A DNA stretch of 64,000 nt from Dactylosporangium sp040605635 (lineage in GTDB: Bacteria; Actinomycetota; Actinomycetes; Mycobacteriales; Micromonosporaceae): assembly GCF_040605635.1 (NCBI RefSeq), contig NZ_JBEXDG010000014.1, positions 1 through 64,000 of the forward strand. The letters are read 5' to 3'. The translations under genes were made by a program, and so were the position numbers. Shown here in pieces: positions 52,350 to 61,453 of this stretch (positions are counted from its first letter, which is position 1; each line of letters begins with the position of its first letter). The notes under the pieces were generated by a model. The model saw only the letters and a program-made list of their open reading frames with translations, was not told where the DNA came from and made no database searches.

Positions 52350-53567
52350 TCAGGCGCGGGCGAAGACCAGTGCCGCGTTGTGGCCGCCGAAGCCGAACGA
52401 GTTGTTCAGCGCGGCGGGGATGTCGAGGTGGCGGGCCTTGTGCGTGACGACCTCGAGGTCGAGCTCGTCGTCGGGCTCGTCGAGGTTGATCGTCGGCGGG
52501 ACGATCCCGTGGTAGATGGCGAGGATCGTCGCGATCGACTCGACCGCGCCGGCGGCGCCGAGCAGGTGCCCGGTCATCGACTTGGTCGACGTGAGCAGCG
52601 GGTGGTCGCCCAGGGCGCGGTGCAGCGCCTTGATCTCGGCGAGGTCGCCGACGGGCGTCGAGGTGGCGTGCGCGTTGACGTGGACGACGTCGGACTTGGC
52701 GACCCCGGCGTCGCGGAGCGCGAAGTCGATGGCCCGGACGGCGCCGTCGCCCTCCGGGTGCGGCTGCACGATGTCGTACCCGTCGGAGGTGAGCCCGGCG
52801 CCGGCGAGCCGGGCGTAGATCCGCGCGCCGCGGGCACGGGCGTGGTCGGCGCGCTCCAGGACGATGACGCCGGCGCCCTCGCCGAGGACGAACCCGTCGC
52901 GGCCCTTGTCCCAGGGGCGGGACGCCCGCTCGGGCTCGTCGTTGCGGATCGACATGGCGCGCATCGAGGCGAACCCGGCCATCGGCAGCGGGTGGATCAC
53001 CGCCTCGGTGCCGCCGGCGACGACGACGTCGGCCCGGCCGAGCCGGATCAGGTCCAGGGCGTGCGCGATGGCCTCGGCGCCGGTGGCGCAGGCGCTCGCG
53101 ACGCAGTGCACGCCGGCCTGCGCGCCGAGCTCCAGGCCGACCCACGCGGCGGGGCCGTTGGGCATCAGCATCGGCACGGTGTGCGGTGACACCTTGCGCG
53201 GGCCGCTGGCCTCCAGGATGTCGTCCTGGGCGAGCAGGGTCTGGGCGCCGCCGATGCCGGTGCCGACGCTGACGGCGAGCCGCAGCTTGTCGACCTCGGG
53301 GGAGCCCGCGTCGGCCCACGCCTCACGCGCGGCGATGATGGCGGTCATCTCGGAGCGGTCCAGGCGGCGGGCCTGGACGCGGTCGATCACCGTGCTCGGC
53401 TCGACGGCCAACTGCGCGGCGATCCGCACGGTCAGCTGCGCGGCCCAGTCCTGGGTCAGCAGCGACACACCCGACTTCCCGGCGAGCATGGCATCCCACG
53501 TGGACGCGACATCCCCGCCCAGGGGCGTGGTGGCCCCGAGTCCGGTGACGACGACCTCAACACTCAC
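52350..53567 (-). CDS. fabF: Beta-ketoacyl-ACP synthase II
   Basis: A 405-residue condensing enzyme that elongates acyl-ACP with malonyl-ACP. Active-site Cys160 lies in CVASACATGAEA, catalytic His in HVNAHATSTPVGD and in NNSFGFGGHNAAL, and the GEGAG loop is at GFVLGEGAGVIVLERA. GTG 53567 gives the standard length. It is the last gene of the fabD-fabH-acpP-fabF operon, 88 bp after acpP with a strong hairpin in the gap. Confidence 0.96.
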   Translation of the reverse strand: MSVEVVVTGLGATTPLGGDVASTWDAMLAGKSGVSLLTQDWAAQLTVRIAAQLAVEPSTVIDRVQARRLDRSEMTAIIAAREAWADAGSPEVDKLRLAVSVGTGIGGAQTLLAQDDILEASGPRKVSPHTVPMLMPNGPAAWVGLELGAQAGVHCVASACATGAEAIAHALDLIRLGRADVVVAGGTEAVIHPLPMAGFASMRAMSIRNDEPERASRPWDKGRDGFVLGEGAGVIVLERADHARARGARIYARLAGAGLTSDGYDIVQPHPEGDGAVRAIDFALRDAGVAKSDVVHVNAHATSTPVGDLAEIKALHRALGDHPLLTSTKSMTGHLLGAAGAVESIATILAIYHGIVPPTINLDEPDDELDLEVVTHKARHLDIPAALNNSFGFGGHNAALVFARA

Positions 53568-53598
53568 AGCACAACACCTCTCTGGCTGACCCACATGA

Positions 53599-53645
53599 CG
53601 CGGTCTCGGGCAGGTCCGGGGTGACCGTCCAGACCCGAGACCGCG
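53599..53645. other. Intercistronic hairpin between acpP and fabF
   Basis: CGCGGTCTCGGG (53599-53610) and CCCGAGACCGCG (53634-53645) form a perfect 12-bp stem with a 23-nt loop, 10 bp after the acpP stop. No U-run follows. It may stabilise the acpP message or partly terminate, giving more AcpP than FabF. Confidence 0.65.
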
Positions 53646-53655
53646 GCAACGGCTC

Positions 53656-53901
53656 TCAGGCCTGCGACTTCACGATGTACGACACGGCGTCACCGACGGT
53701 CTTGAGGTTCGGCACCTCGTCATCCGGGATCTTCACGCCGAACTTCTCCTCCGCCGCCACCACGACCTCGACCATCGACAGCGAGTCGACGTCCAGGTCG
53801 TCGGTGAACGACTTCTCCTCGGCGACGTCGTCGGGGTTGACCCCGGCGACCTCTTCGAGGATTTCGGCGAGACCGCCGGCGATCTCTTCACGGGTGGACA
53901 T
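53656..53901 (-). CDS. acpP: Acyl carrier protein
   Basis: An 81-residue acidic carrier protein. The phosphopantetheine site is Ser40 in DDLDVDSLSMVEVVVA, followed by the helix AAEEKFGVKIPDDEV. It sits between fabH and fabF as in other actinomycete fatty-acid clusters. ATG 53901 follows GGAAAG. Confidence 0.96.
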   Translation of the reverse strand: MSTREEIAGGLAEILEEVAGVNPDDVAEEKSFTDDLDVDSLSMVEVVVAAEEKFGVKIPDDEVPNLKTVGDAVSYIVKSQA

Positions 53902-53986
53902 AGAGCTTTCCTTCCTTGGGTGGACGCAACCTCGACGCGAAGTCGAACGCTGGTGAAACAGAGAACGCTGAAACACAGAGGGTGCC

Positions 53987-54940
53987 CTACGGGCAGCGGA
54001 CGACCTGGCCCGCGTAGGTCAGGCCGCCGCCGAAGCCGAACAGCAGAACCGGCGCGCCGGAGGGTACCTCACGCCGCTCGATGGCCTTCGACAGTGCGAG
54101 GGGGATGCTCGCCGCCGACGTGTTGCCGGACTCGACGAGGTCCTTGACGATGATCGCGTTGGGCAGGTCGAGCCGCTTCACGATGCCGTCGATGATGCGG
54201 GTGTTGGCCTGGTGCGCGACGAACGCGGCGATGTCCTTGCCCTGCACGCCGGCGCGGTCCATGGCGGCCTGCGCGTAGGGCGCGATGGCGGTGGTCGCCC
54301 ACCGGAACACCGACTGGCCCTCCTGCTTGATGTACGGGTGCCAGCCCTCGATCTTGAGCACGTCGCCCTTTTCGGGCGCGGAGCCCCAGACGACCGGGCC
54401 GATGCCGGTCGGCTCGTCGCCGTAGGTGGCGGTGACGACCGCGGCGCCGGCGCCGTCGCCGAAGAGGACGGCGGTGGTCCGGTCGGTCCAGTCGACGACG
54501 TCGGAGAGCTTCTCGGCGCCGATGACGAGGGTGTTGCGGCTGGCGCCGGCGCGGATCGCGTGGTCCGCGCTCGCCAGGCCGTAGCAGAACCCGGAGCAGG
54601 CGGTGTTCAGGTCGTACGCGGCGGGCGCCGTGATGCCGAGCTTCGCCGCGACGCGGGTCGCCACGTTGGGGCAGCGGTCGATGGAGCTGCAGGTCGCGAC
54701 GACGACCTGGTCGATGTCGGCGGCGGTGAGGCCGGACGCGGCGAGGGCCTTGCCGGCGGCGGCGGTCGCCATGTCGGCGACGGTCTCCGCGCCGGCGACG
54801 CGGCGCTCGGCGATGCCGACCCGGTCACGGATCCACGCGTCGTTGGTCTCGATCACCTTGGACAGGTCGTCGTTGGTGACCACCTGCGACGGCTGGTAGT
54901 GCCCGAACGCGAGGATCTTGGACCCCGTCGGCTGGTTCAT
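53987..54940 (-). CDS. fabH: Beta-ketoacyl-ACP synthase III
   Basis: A 317-residue initiator condensing enzyme. The catalytic triad is Cys115 in LNTACSGFCYGL, His in AFVAHQANTRIIDGI and Asn in VESGNTSAASIPLAL. It starts acyl chains from acetyl- or branched acyl-CoA and malonyl-ACP. Its ATG overlaps the fabD stop (ATGA), so the two are coupled. Confidence 0.96.
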   Translation of the reverse strand: MNQPTGSKILAFGHYQPSQVVTNDDLSKVIETNDAWIRDRVGIAERRVAGAETVADMATAAAGKALAASGLTAADIDQVVVATCSSIDRCPNVATRVAAKLGITAPAAYDLNTACSGFCYGLASADHAIRAGASRNTLVIGAEKLSDVVDWTDRTTAVLFGDGAGAAVVTATYGDEPTGIGPVVWGSAPEKGDVLKIEGWHPYIKQEGQSVFRWATTAIAPYAQAAMDRAGVQGKDIAAFVAHQANTRIIDGIVKRLDLPNAIIVKDLVESGNTSAASIPLALSKAIERREVPSGAPVLLFGFGGGLTYAGQVVRCP

Positions 54941-56097
54941 AGCTGGTCTCCAATGCGAGCGAGCGGCTGGCCGGGCGCGACCGGATCGTCGAGGGTGACG
55001 AGCCATTCGGCGAGCACGCCTGCGCCGTGGGTGGTGACGTCGACCGGGCCCTGCGGGGTCTGCACCGCGCCGATGCGCTGCCCGTCGCCGACCTCGGCGC
55101 CTTCGGCCAGGCCTTCGGCGGGGGTGAACGTGCCTGCCGCCGTCGCCAGGACCACGTTGCCCTGGGGGTGCGGCTCGAGGACCGGGTGGGCGCCGTGCCG
55201 GGTGATCACGTCGCGGGCGGCGGCCAGGTCGTCCGGCGTGTTGACGGTGACGATGTCGATGCCCTTGATGGTGCGCTTGACCAGGCCGGCGAGGGTGCCG
55301 GCCGGGGCGAGCTCGATGACGGCGGTGACGCCGAGGTCGGCGAGGCGGGCCATGCACAGGTCCCAGCGCACCGGCGCGGTCACCTGCTTGACCAGGCGCT
55401 GCAGCATGCTCGGGCCGTGCTCGACGACGGTGCCGTCGCGGTTGGACAGCAGGATCTTCGTCGGCGTGGACACGGTGACGCCGGCGGCGATCGCGGCGAG
55501 GGCGTCCTCGGCGGGCGCCATGTAGGGGGTGTGGAACGCGCCGGCGACCTGCAGCGTGATGATGCGGGTGCGGGCCGGCGGCGCGGCGGCGAGCTTCTCC
55601 AGGCCGCTCAGCGAGCCGGCGGCGACGACCTGGCCGGCGCCGTTGCGGTTGGCCGGGTGCAGCCCGGCGGCCTCGACGGCGGCGAGGACCTCGTCGGGGT
55701 CGCCGCCGAGGATCGCGCTCATCCCGCTCGGCTCGAGGGCGCACGCGGCGGCCATCTCCCGGCCGCGGACGGCGGCGAGGGTGACGGCGGCCTCGGGGCT
55801 GAACACCCCGGCCAGATGGGCCGCGGCGAGCTCACCGACGCTGTGCCCGGCGATGACCGTCGCGTCGTACATCGGCAGGTGCTCCGCCGCGAGCAGCGCC
55901 GCAGCGACGAGCAGCGGCTGGGTCTTGGCGGTGTCCCTGATCTCCTCGGCGTCCGCCTCGGTGCCGAGGTGGACCAGATCGACGCCCGCGAGGACGGACC
56001 ACCAGCGCAGGCGGGCCTCCGCGCCGGGCAGCGCGAGCCACGGAGTCAGGAAGCCGGGTTTCTGGGAGCCTTGCCCTGGGGCGAGTACGGCGAGCAC
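54937..56097 (-). CDS. fabD: Malonyl-CoA:ACP transacylase with a C-terminal biotinyl-like extension
   Basis: A 386-residue FabD; typical enzymes are about 310. The catalytic Ser86 is in VIAGHSVGELAAAHL and the active His in QVAGAFHTPYMAPAE, with GQGSQKPGFL at the N-terminus. Residues about 310-386 resemble a biotinyl/lipoyl hammerhead: GTFTPAEGLAEGAEVGDGQR and THGAGVLAEWLVTLDDPVAP, but the position of the modified Lys is QTPQGP, so it cannot be biotinylated in the normal way. GTG 56097 starts the protein. First gene of the fab operon, downstream of the FasR-like gene. Confidence 0.93.
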   Translation of the reverse strand: MLAVLAPGQGSQKPGFLTPWLALPGAEARLRWWSVLAGVDLVHLGTEADAEEIRDTAKTQPLLVAAALLAAEHLPMYDATVIAGHSVGELAAAHLAGVFSPEAAVTLAAVRGREMAAACALEPSGMSAILGGDPDEVLAAVEAAGLHPANRNGAGQVVAAGSLSGLEKLAAAPPARTRIITLQVAGAFHTPYMAPAEDALAAIAAGVTVSTPTKILLSNRDGTVVEHGPSMLQRLVKQVTAPVRWDLCMARLADLGVTAVIELAPAGTLAGLVKRTIKGIDIVTVNTPDDLAAARDVITRHGAHPVLEPHPQGNVVLATAAGTFTPAEGLAEGAEVGDGQRIGAVQTPQGPVDVTTHGAGVLAEWLVTLDDPVAPGQPLARIGDQL

Positions 56098-56165
56098 GTC
56101 TATGACTTTTCCGGATTTCCGTCAATCGCGCGGGTAGCGCGACGCACCAAAGTGGACCACGTCGT

Positions 56166-56182
56166 TTGTAGGAACCCTACAA
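56166..56182. promoter_or_regulatory. Palindrome upstream of fabD, probable FasR operator
   Basis: TTGTAGG-AAC-CCTACAA (56166-56182) is a perfect 7-bp inverted repeat, 69 bp before the fabD start. In streptomycetes FasR, encoded next to fabD, activates this operon from such a position. I have not compared it to the published consensus. Confidence 0.65.
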
Positions 56183-56281
56183 GAGTTTGCGTGGTGTTGC
56201 CCCAACAGCATGATGCCGTCACCCACCGCAATTCTATGTTCACCTGCCCTGCGACCTGCGTCACCACGGCGATGAAATCGG

Positions 56282-57514
56282 TCACTGCGGCGGCGGGCTC
56301 GACGGTGCCGGCGCGAACGGATCCAGTCTGCCGATCGTCAGCGCGATCCGCAGGGCGAACGCGTCACGAGGCACCAACGGGACGAACCCGGTGACCTCGC
56401 CGATGCGCCGCAGCCGGTACCGCACCGTGTTCGGGTGCACGAACAGCCCCCGGGCGGCGCTCTCCAGGACACCACCGCCGGCGTAGAACGCGTCGAGGGT
56501 CTCCAGGAGCTCGCCGCCGGCGCGGACCAGGGCGCCGTAGATGTCCTGCCGCAGGATCCGCCGCGCCTCCGCGTCGCCGGCGAGGGCCCGCTCGGGCAGC
56601 AGGTCGGCGGCGGCGACGGGGCGGGGCGCGGCCGGCCACGCGGGCGCCGCCCGGAACCCGGCCAGGGCCGCGCGGGCCGACTCGGTCGCCTCGTCCAGCG
56701 ACGGTACCGCCGGACCGACGACGACCGGTCCCTCGCCGAAGCCCACGAGCAGCCGCTCGGTCGCCGCGATCGGGTCGGGGGCGCCGCCGAGGACGACGAC
56801 CAGGCGGTCGCCGTGGACGCCGCCGAGGATCTCCACGCCGATCCGGCGGGCCGCCCGGTAGACGGTGTGCAGGACCGCGGTCGCCTCCCCGCCCGGCGAC
56901 CGGCCGACCGCGACCGCCACCGGCGGCGCGTCCGCCCAGCCCAGCGCCGCGGCCCGGCTCGCCAGGACGTCGGAGGAGTCGCCGCGCAGCAGCGCGTCGA
57001 CGAGCAGCGCCTGCAGCCGGGCGTCCCAGGCGCCCCGGGTCTCCGCGGCGCGGGCGTAGACGCGGGCCGCGCCGAACGCGACCTCGCGGCTGTAGTGCAG
57101 CACCGCCTCGCGGATCCCGGCCTCCTCGCCGTCGGCGGCCAGCAGCGGCAGCTGCTCCTCGACGACCTCGATCGTCACCCTGATCAGCTGGACCGTCTGA
57201 CCCAGGTTGATCGAGCGGGCCAGGGCGCGCGGCGCGGCGTCGAAGAACTCGTCGGAGTTGTCCGGCGGCAGCGTCCCGCCCTTCTGCCGGTCGCGCAGCC
57301 ACTCGACCAGGGACCGCACGCCGGCCTGCGCGACGAGCATCACCCACGCCCGCTGGTCGGCCGGGAGCTCCCGGAACCAGGGCAGCGTCTCGTCCATCCG
57401 CGCCACGCTCGCGGTCGCGAGGGCGCCGGCCGCCCGCTCGATCGAGCGCACGCTCGCCTCGAGGCTCCTGCGGCTGTCGCGCCCTCCCGGCAGCTCCTGG
57501 TTCGTCACCCGCAC
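56282..57514 (-). CDS. fasR: PucR/CdaR-type regulator, probable FasR
   Basis: A 410-residue regulator. The N-terminal two thirds form a GGDEF-like/CdaR-type sensor region, and the C-terminus has the PucR helix-turn-helix LFVHPNTVRYRLRRIGEVTG (about 365-385). Its place immediately upstream of fabD in the same orientation matches FasR, the activator of fatty-acid synthesis genes in Streptomyces. Start may be GTG 57514 or GTG 57508. The name rests on family and synteny. Confidence 0.85.
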   Translation of the reverse strand: MRVTNQELPGGRDSRRSLEASVRSIERAAGALATASVARMDETLPWFRELPADQRAWVMLVAQAGVRSLVEWLRDRQKGGTLPPDNSDEFFDAAPRALARSINLGQTVQLIRVTIEVVEEQLPLLAADGEEAGIREAVLHYSREVAFGAARVYARAAETRGAWDARLQALLVDALLRGDSSDVLASRAAALGWADAPPVAVAVGRSPGGEATAVLHTVYRAARRIGVEILGGVHGDRLVVVLGGAPDPIAATERLLVGFGEGPVVVGPAVPSLDEATESARAALAGFRAAPAWPAAPRPVAAADLLPERALAGDAEARRILRQDIYGALVRAGGELLETLDAFYAGGGVLESAARGLFVHPNTVRYRLRRIGEVTGFVPLVPRDAFALRIALTIGRLDPFAPAPSSPPPQ

Positions 57515-57521
57515 AGCTTTC

Positions 57522-57663
57522 CATCGCCGGGCCGCCGACCAGAAGCCGCGCCGGATCTTTCGTCCACCGGCTGCCGGACGCGTGCCCCGCCGGACCGTCC
57601 GACGGGCCGCCGGACGCGTGCCGCGCCGGACCGTTCATCGCCTGGCCGCCAGCCAGAAGCCGC
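57522..57663. repeat. Repeats around the 3' end of the GH5 gene
   Basis: About 28 bp holding the GH5 3' end (57636-57663, CATCGCCTGGCCGCCAGCCA onward) recur with few changes at 57522-57549. Between them CCGGACGCGTGCC and CGCCGGACCGT recur with a 36-bp spacing. The set fills the gap between the GH5 and FasR-like genes. Confidence 0.8.
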
Positions 57664-58642
57664 CATAGATCCCGGCCTCCTTCGACGTCTGCCGCAGCCC
57701 GTCCGGGCCGTCGATCAGGCGCCGCCCCCAGTCGGTCCGCTTTCCCGGCCGGAACCCCTCGACCATGTCCAGGTAGTGGTACTCGGCGCTGTTGCCGCTC
57801 CACGCCCAGCCCAGGTAGCCGAGGTCGTGCAACCGGCAGTACGCCATGATCGCGTCCTCGTCGGGGTCGCCGTACTGGTGGATCGCGGAGAACTCGCCGA
57901 CGACGATCGGCAGCCGCTGCCGGACGAACGGGTCGAGGTAGTCCGACACCTTCTGCGCGGTGTTGAACGGCCCGTACATGTGCACGTCGAAGATCGTGTT
58001 GTGCTCGGGGTCGGAGGCGAACACCTCGGCGGCGTGGTCGCGCATGACGTGGAAGGAGTCGTTGCCCCAGTTCGGCGCGTCGACCATGATCGCGTGCAGC
58101 AGCCCGGCGGAGCGCAGCCGCTGGATCGCCCGCTTCGTGTCGCCGATCCAGTCGACGTTCACGGCGTGCCCGGAGGGCTCGTTCGCGATGTTGACCACGA
58201 CGTACGACTCCTGCCGCAGCAGCACCTTGCGCAGGGTCAGCCAGTAGTCGACGGCCTGCGCGATCGTCGCGGCCCCCGGCTCGGTGCCGTAGCCCATCGT
58301 GTCGTGCACGTCGAGCACGCAGATCAGCCGGTTCGCCCGGCACTCGCCGATGATCCCGGCGACCTCCGCCGGGGTCGTCGCCGGGAAGGTCGTGCCGCTG
58401 GACAGCGCGACCCGCACCGAGTTCGCCCCGGAAGCCTTGATGTCCGCGAACACGGATTTCGGGCCCTGGTTGAAGTACCACCCGTGGTTCACCCCGCGCA
58501 GCACCAGGCGTTCCCCGTTGGCCTCGACGAGATGCCCGCCGTCGGCCTTGATGCCGCTCGCGCCGTAGGCGGGCTCCACCGAGACGTATGCGGCGCCCAG
58601 CAGTGACAGCAGGAGGGCGAGGAACGCCGCTCTGATCAGCAC
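57635..58642 (-). CDS. Secreted GH5-like glycoside hydrolase
   Basis: A 335-residue exported enzyme. A signal peptide (about 1-28) is followed by IKADGGHLVEANGERLVLRG, GANSVRVALSSG, VLDVHDTMGYGTE, the acid/base Glu in NIANEPSGHAVN and nucleophile Glu in PIVVGEFSAIHQYGDPDE, then YLGWAWSGNSAEYHYLDMV. This matches GH5 endoglucanase/mannanase-type enzymes, closest by eye to endo-beta-mannanases. Start is GTG 58642. The last codons are repeated downstream. Confidence 0.87.
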   Translation of the reverse strand: MLIRAAFLALLLSLLGAAYVSVEPAYGASGIKADGGHLVEANGERLVLRGVNHGWYFNQGPKSVFADIKASGANSVRVALSSGTTFPATTPAEVAGIIGECRANRLICVLDVHDTMGYGTEPGAATIAQAVDYWLTLRKVLLRQESYVVVNIANEPSGHAVNVDWIGDTKRAIQRLRSAGLLHAIMVDAPNWGNDSFHVMRDHAAEVFASDPEHNTIFDVHMYGPFNTAQKVSDYLDPFVRQRLPIVVGEFSAIHQYGDPDEDAIMAYCRLHDLGYLGWAWSGNSAEYHYLDMVEGFRPGKRTDWGRRLIDGPDGLRQTSKEAGIYGGFWLAARR

Positions 58643-58741
58643 GGCCCGCCGCTACCCGCCGATCTGCCCGCGAACCGCCGAAAGGGAAATTGACAGGTCG
58701 ACCGGGGTCCCTCCCCCCGGGTAATCTGGAGATCACGTAGC

Positions 58742-60985
58742 GTGGCCAAGATCGCGGAGAGGCGGGCTGTGGAGTCCAAGTCGGCCGAGCTGGCGTCCGA
58801 GCAGCAGCACTTCGACCTCGCCCGCAAGCACCGCGAACGCGTCCGGGCCGAGCTCGGCGCTGCTCCCGACGCCGCCGCCAACGCCGGCGCGGGCCGCCGC
58901 CTCGCCGTCTTCCGCCGCAGCCGCAAGGAGGCGATCGCCCCGCCGGAGGAGCAGGTCGCGTTCGGCCGGATCGACTGCCTGCCCGCCGACCCCGGTGTCG
59001 ACGACACGTTCTACATCGGCCGGGAGACGATCTTCGACGACCAGCGGCAGGTCCTCGTCGTCAACTGGCAGACCCCGATCGGCACCCTCTACTACGAGGC
59101 GACCCACGAGGACCCGCGCGGCCTGCAGCGCAAGCGCACGTTCCAGTGCGCAGGCAACCAGATCAGCGACTTCGACGACGTCGTCTTCGCCCAGCTCGCC
59201 GCCGCCGTCGCGGAGCTCGCGGGCCCCGACGACGCCCTGCTCGCCGAGCTCGACCGGGCCCGCACCGGCGCGATGACCGACATCGTCGCCACCATCCAGG
59301 GCGCCCAGTCGCGGCTGATCCGCTCATCCCTGGACCAGGTGCTCGTCATCGAGGGCGGCCCCGGCACCGGCAAGACCGCCGTCGCCCTGCACCGCGTGTC
59401 GTGGCTGCTGTACAACCACCGCGACCGCCTCAAACCGCAGGACGTCCTCGTCGTCGGCCCGCACCCTGCCTTCACCCGCTACATCCGCACCGTGCTGCCG
59501 AGCCTCGGCGACGCCGACGTGGCGCAGCTGGACATCGACCAGCTCGGCCCGCCGGTGCAACGTGGACGGCCGGAAGCGGCGCAGACCCGCAGGCTGAAGG
59601 GTGAGGCGCGGATGGCCCGGCTGCTCTCCCGGGCCCTGGAGAACCGGGTCGGCACCCCCGAACCCGCCGAGCGGATGCTCTTCGACGGCGCGTTCGTCAC
59701 CCTCTCCGGCGTCGAGGTCGCGGCCGCCGTCGCCGCCGCGCGTCAGGCCGGCGGCTCGTACGCGCAACGCCGCCAACGCCTGAGGGCCCAGCTCGGCGAC
59801 CTCGTCCGCGCCCGCGGCGGCCCCGTCGACCCGGAGCGGCTCGGCCCGGTCGAGAACCTCCTCGAACGTCTCTGGCCCCTGCAGAGCGCCGCCGCGTTCC
59901 TGCGCACCCTGCTCGGCTCCCGGGCCAGGCTCGCCAACGCCGCCGCCGACGAGTTCACCCACGACGAGCTCGCGCTGCTGCACCGCCGCGGCGCCGACAA
60001 GCTCTCCGAGCAGATCTGGAGCAACACCGACCTGCCGCTGCTCGACGAGCTCGAAGAACTGCTCAACGGCGTGTCGCGCAGCTACAAGCACATCGTCGTC
60101 GACGAGGCCCAGGACCTCTCACCCATGCAGCTGCGCGCCGTGGCCCGCCGCAGCTCGACCGGCTCGCTCACCGTCGTCGGGGATCTCGCCCAGTCCACCG
60201 GCGCGTGGGCCCGCGACCACTGGGGCGAGGTCACCGAACACCTGCCGTCGCGGCTGCCCGAGGTCGTCGTCGGGCTGCGGTACGGCTACCGCGTCCCCCG
60301 CCAGGTGTACGAGCTGGCCGCCGAGCTGCTGCACGTCGCCGCCCCCGACGTCGAGCCGACCAGGGCCGTGCGTGAGGGCCCCGCCGACCCCGGCGTCCAC
60401 GTCGTCGAACCCGCCGAACGCGCCGGCCGGGCCGCCCTCATCGCGAAGGACCACGCCCTCGGCGGCCGCTTCGTCGGCATCGTCTGCCCCGCCGCCTGCC
60501 GGGCCGAGCTCGAGTTCGCCCTGCACGCCAACGACCTGCAGTGGGGCCGCGCCGACCAGGGCGAGCTCGACCACGCCATCAACCTCGTCAGCCCTCAGGA
60601 GGCGAAGGGCCTGGAGTTCGACGCCGTCATCGTCGTCGAGCCCGAGGAGATCGTCGCCGAGGACGACCGCGGGCACCGGCTGCTGTTCGTCGCCCTCACC
60701 CGCACGATCCGCTTCCTGGACATCGTCTGCGCCGGCGACCCCCTGCCGATCGAACCCGGCCCCGACGTCACCGCCAGGATCCCCCGCCAGCGGACCGTCG
60801 TCGAACCCGACGCCGACCCGACCCTCGACATGACCCAGCTGGACCGCCTCGCCGAGGACCTCGCCGCCCTGATCACCGGCGGCGCTCCGGTCCCGATGTG
60901 GGACGAGGTCCTGCAGCGCACCGCGGCCCTGCTCGACGAGCGCGCCGACCGCCCCCACCCCTCGGGCCGCCACCGCCGCGACTGA
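58742..60985 (+). CDS. Second HelD-like ATPase
   Basis: A 747-residue superfamily 1 ATPase. N-terminal coiled coil (about 1-50, SKSAELASEQQHFDLARKHR), then FYIGRETIFDDQRQVLVVNW, Walker A EGGPGTGKTAVALHRVSWLL, VVDEAQDLSPMQLRAVARRS, GLRYGYRVPRQV and SPQEAKGLEFDAVIVVEPEE. This is the HelD order of parts, but the sequence differs clearly from the 41745-43913 protein. HelD recycles stalled RNA polymerase. Two divergent HelD-like genes in 20 kb suggest different roles. Start is GTG 58742 after GGAGAT. Confidence 0.85.
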   Translation: MAKIAERRAVESKSAELASEQQHFDLARKHRERVRAELGAAPDAAANAGAGRRLAVFRRSRKEAIAPPEEQVAFGRIDCLPADPGVDDTFYIGRETIFDDQRQVLVVNWQTPIGTLYYEATHEDPRGLQRKRTFQCAGNQISDFDDVVFAQLAAAVAELAGPDDALLAELDRARTGAMTDIVATIQGAQSRLIRSSLDQVLVIEGGPGTGKTAVALHRVSWLLYNHRDRLKPQDVLVVGPHPAFTRYIRTVLPSLGDADVAQLDIDQLGPPVQRGRPEAAQTRRLKGEARMARLLSRALENRVGTPEPAERMLFDGAFVTLSGVEVAAAVAAARQAGGSYAQRRQRLRAQLGDLVRARGGPVDPERLGPVENLLERLWPLQSAAAFLRTLLGSRARLANAAADEFTHDELALLHRRGADKLSEQIWSNTDLPLLDELEELLNGVSRSYKHIVVDEAQDLSPMQLRAVARRSSTGSLTVVGDLAQSTGAWARDHWGEVTEHLPSRLPEVVVGLRYGYRVPRQVYELAAELLHVAAPDVEPTRAVREGPADPGVHVVEPAERAGRAALIAKDHALGGRFVGIVCPAACRAELEFALHANDLQWGRADQGELDHAINLVSPQEAKGLEFDAVIVVEPEEIVAEDDRGHRLLFVALTRTIRFLDIVCAGDPLPIEPGPDVTARIPRQRTVVEPDADPTLDMTQLDRLAEDLAALITGGAPVPMWDEVLQRTAALLDERADRPHPSGRHRRD

Positions 60986-61028
60986 CCTGCCTCGGCTTCC
61001 GCCGCGGCGGCCCGCCGGCGCCGCGACC

Positions 61029-61439
61029 TCAGCGGGTGACCATGCGGTCGATGGCCGCCGAGTCGAGGCGGCGGCCCACCACGGAGTCGACGATCCGGTT
61101 GGTGACGGACTCCTTCGTCGCCTTGCTGGGGAGGGCGACGCCGAGGACCTTGGCCAGTTCGCGCAGCTGCGGGACGGTGAGGCGTTCGTCGTTGAGGTAC
61201 TGGACGGCGGCGGCGCGGGTGCCGATCTCCGACAGCATCTGCTCGATCTCGGCGACCGGCCGGGACAACGGCTTCGCGGAAGCGGCGGGCCGGGTGGGGG
61301 CGGTGCGGCCGCCGCGGGGGACCAGCGTGAGCGCCGCGGCGCCGGTGGCGAGGTCGGCGAGTTGCGAAGCCGGCAGGGACTTCACGAACGCGGCGACCTT
61401 GAGCAGCACGTCGTGTGCGAGGTCGGCGGGGTCGGTCAT
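61029..61439 (-). CDS. Protein with a C-terminal SAP-like domain, partner of ParA
   Basis: A 136-residue protein. The N-terminal half has a helical segment (DPADLAHDVLLKVAAFVKSL) and a basic Pro/Ala linker. The C-terminal part, LTVPQLRELAKVLGVALPSK followed by ATKESVTNRIVDSVVG, looks like a SAP or Rho-N-type nucleic-acid-binding helix-loop-helix. It starts 14 bp after the ParA gene. It may be the DNA-binding or adaptor partner of that ATPase in a cargo-positioning pair (inference). Confidence 0.65.
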   Translation of the reverse strand: MTDPADLAHDVLLKVAAFVKSLPASQLADLATGAAALTLVPRGGRTAPTRPAASAKPLSRPVAEIEQMLSEIGTRAAAVQYLNDERLTVPQLRELAKVLGVALPSKATKESVTNRIVDSVVGRRLDSAAIDRMVTR

Positions 61440-61453
61440 CGCGGTGACACTCC

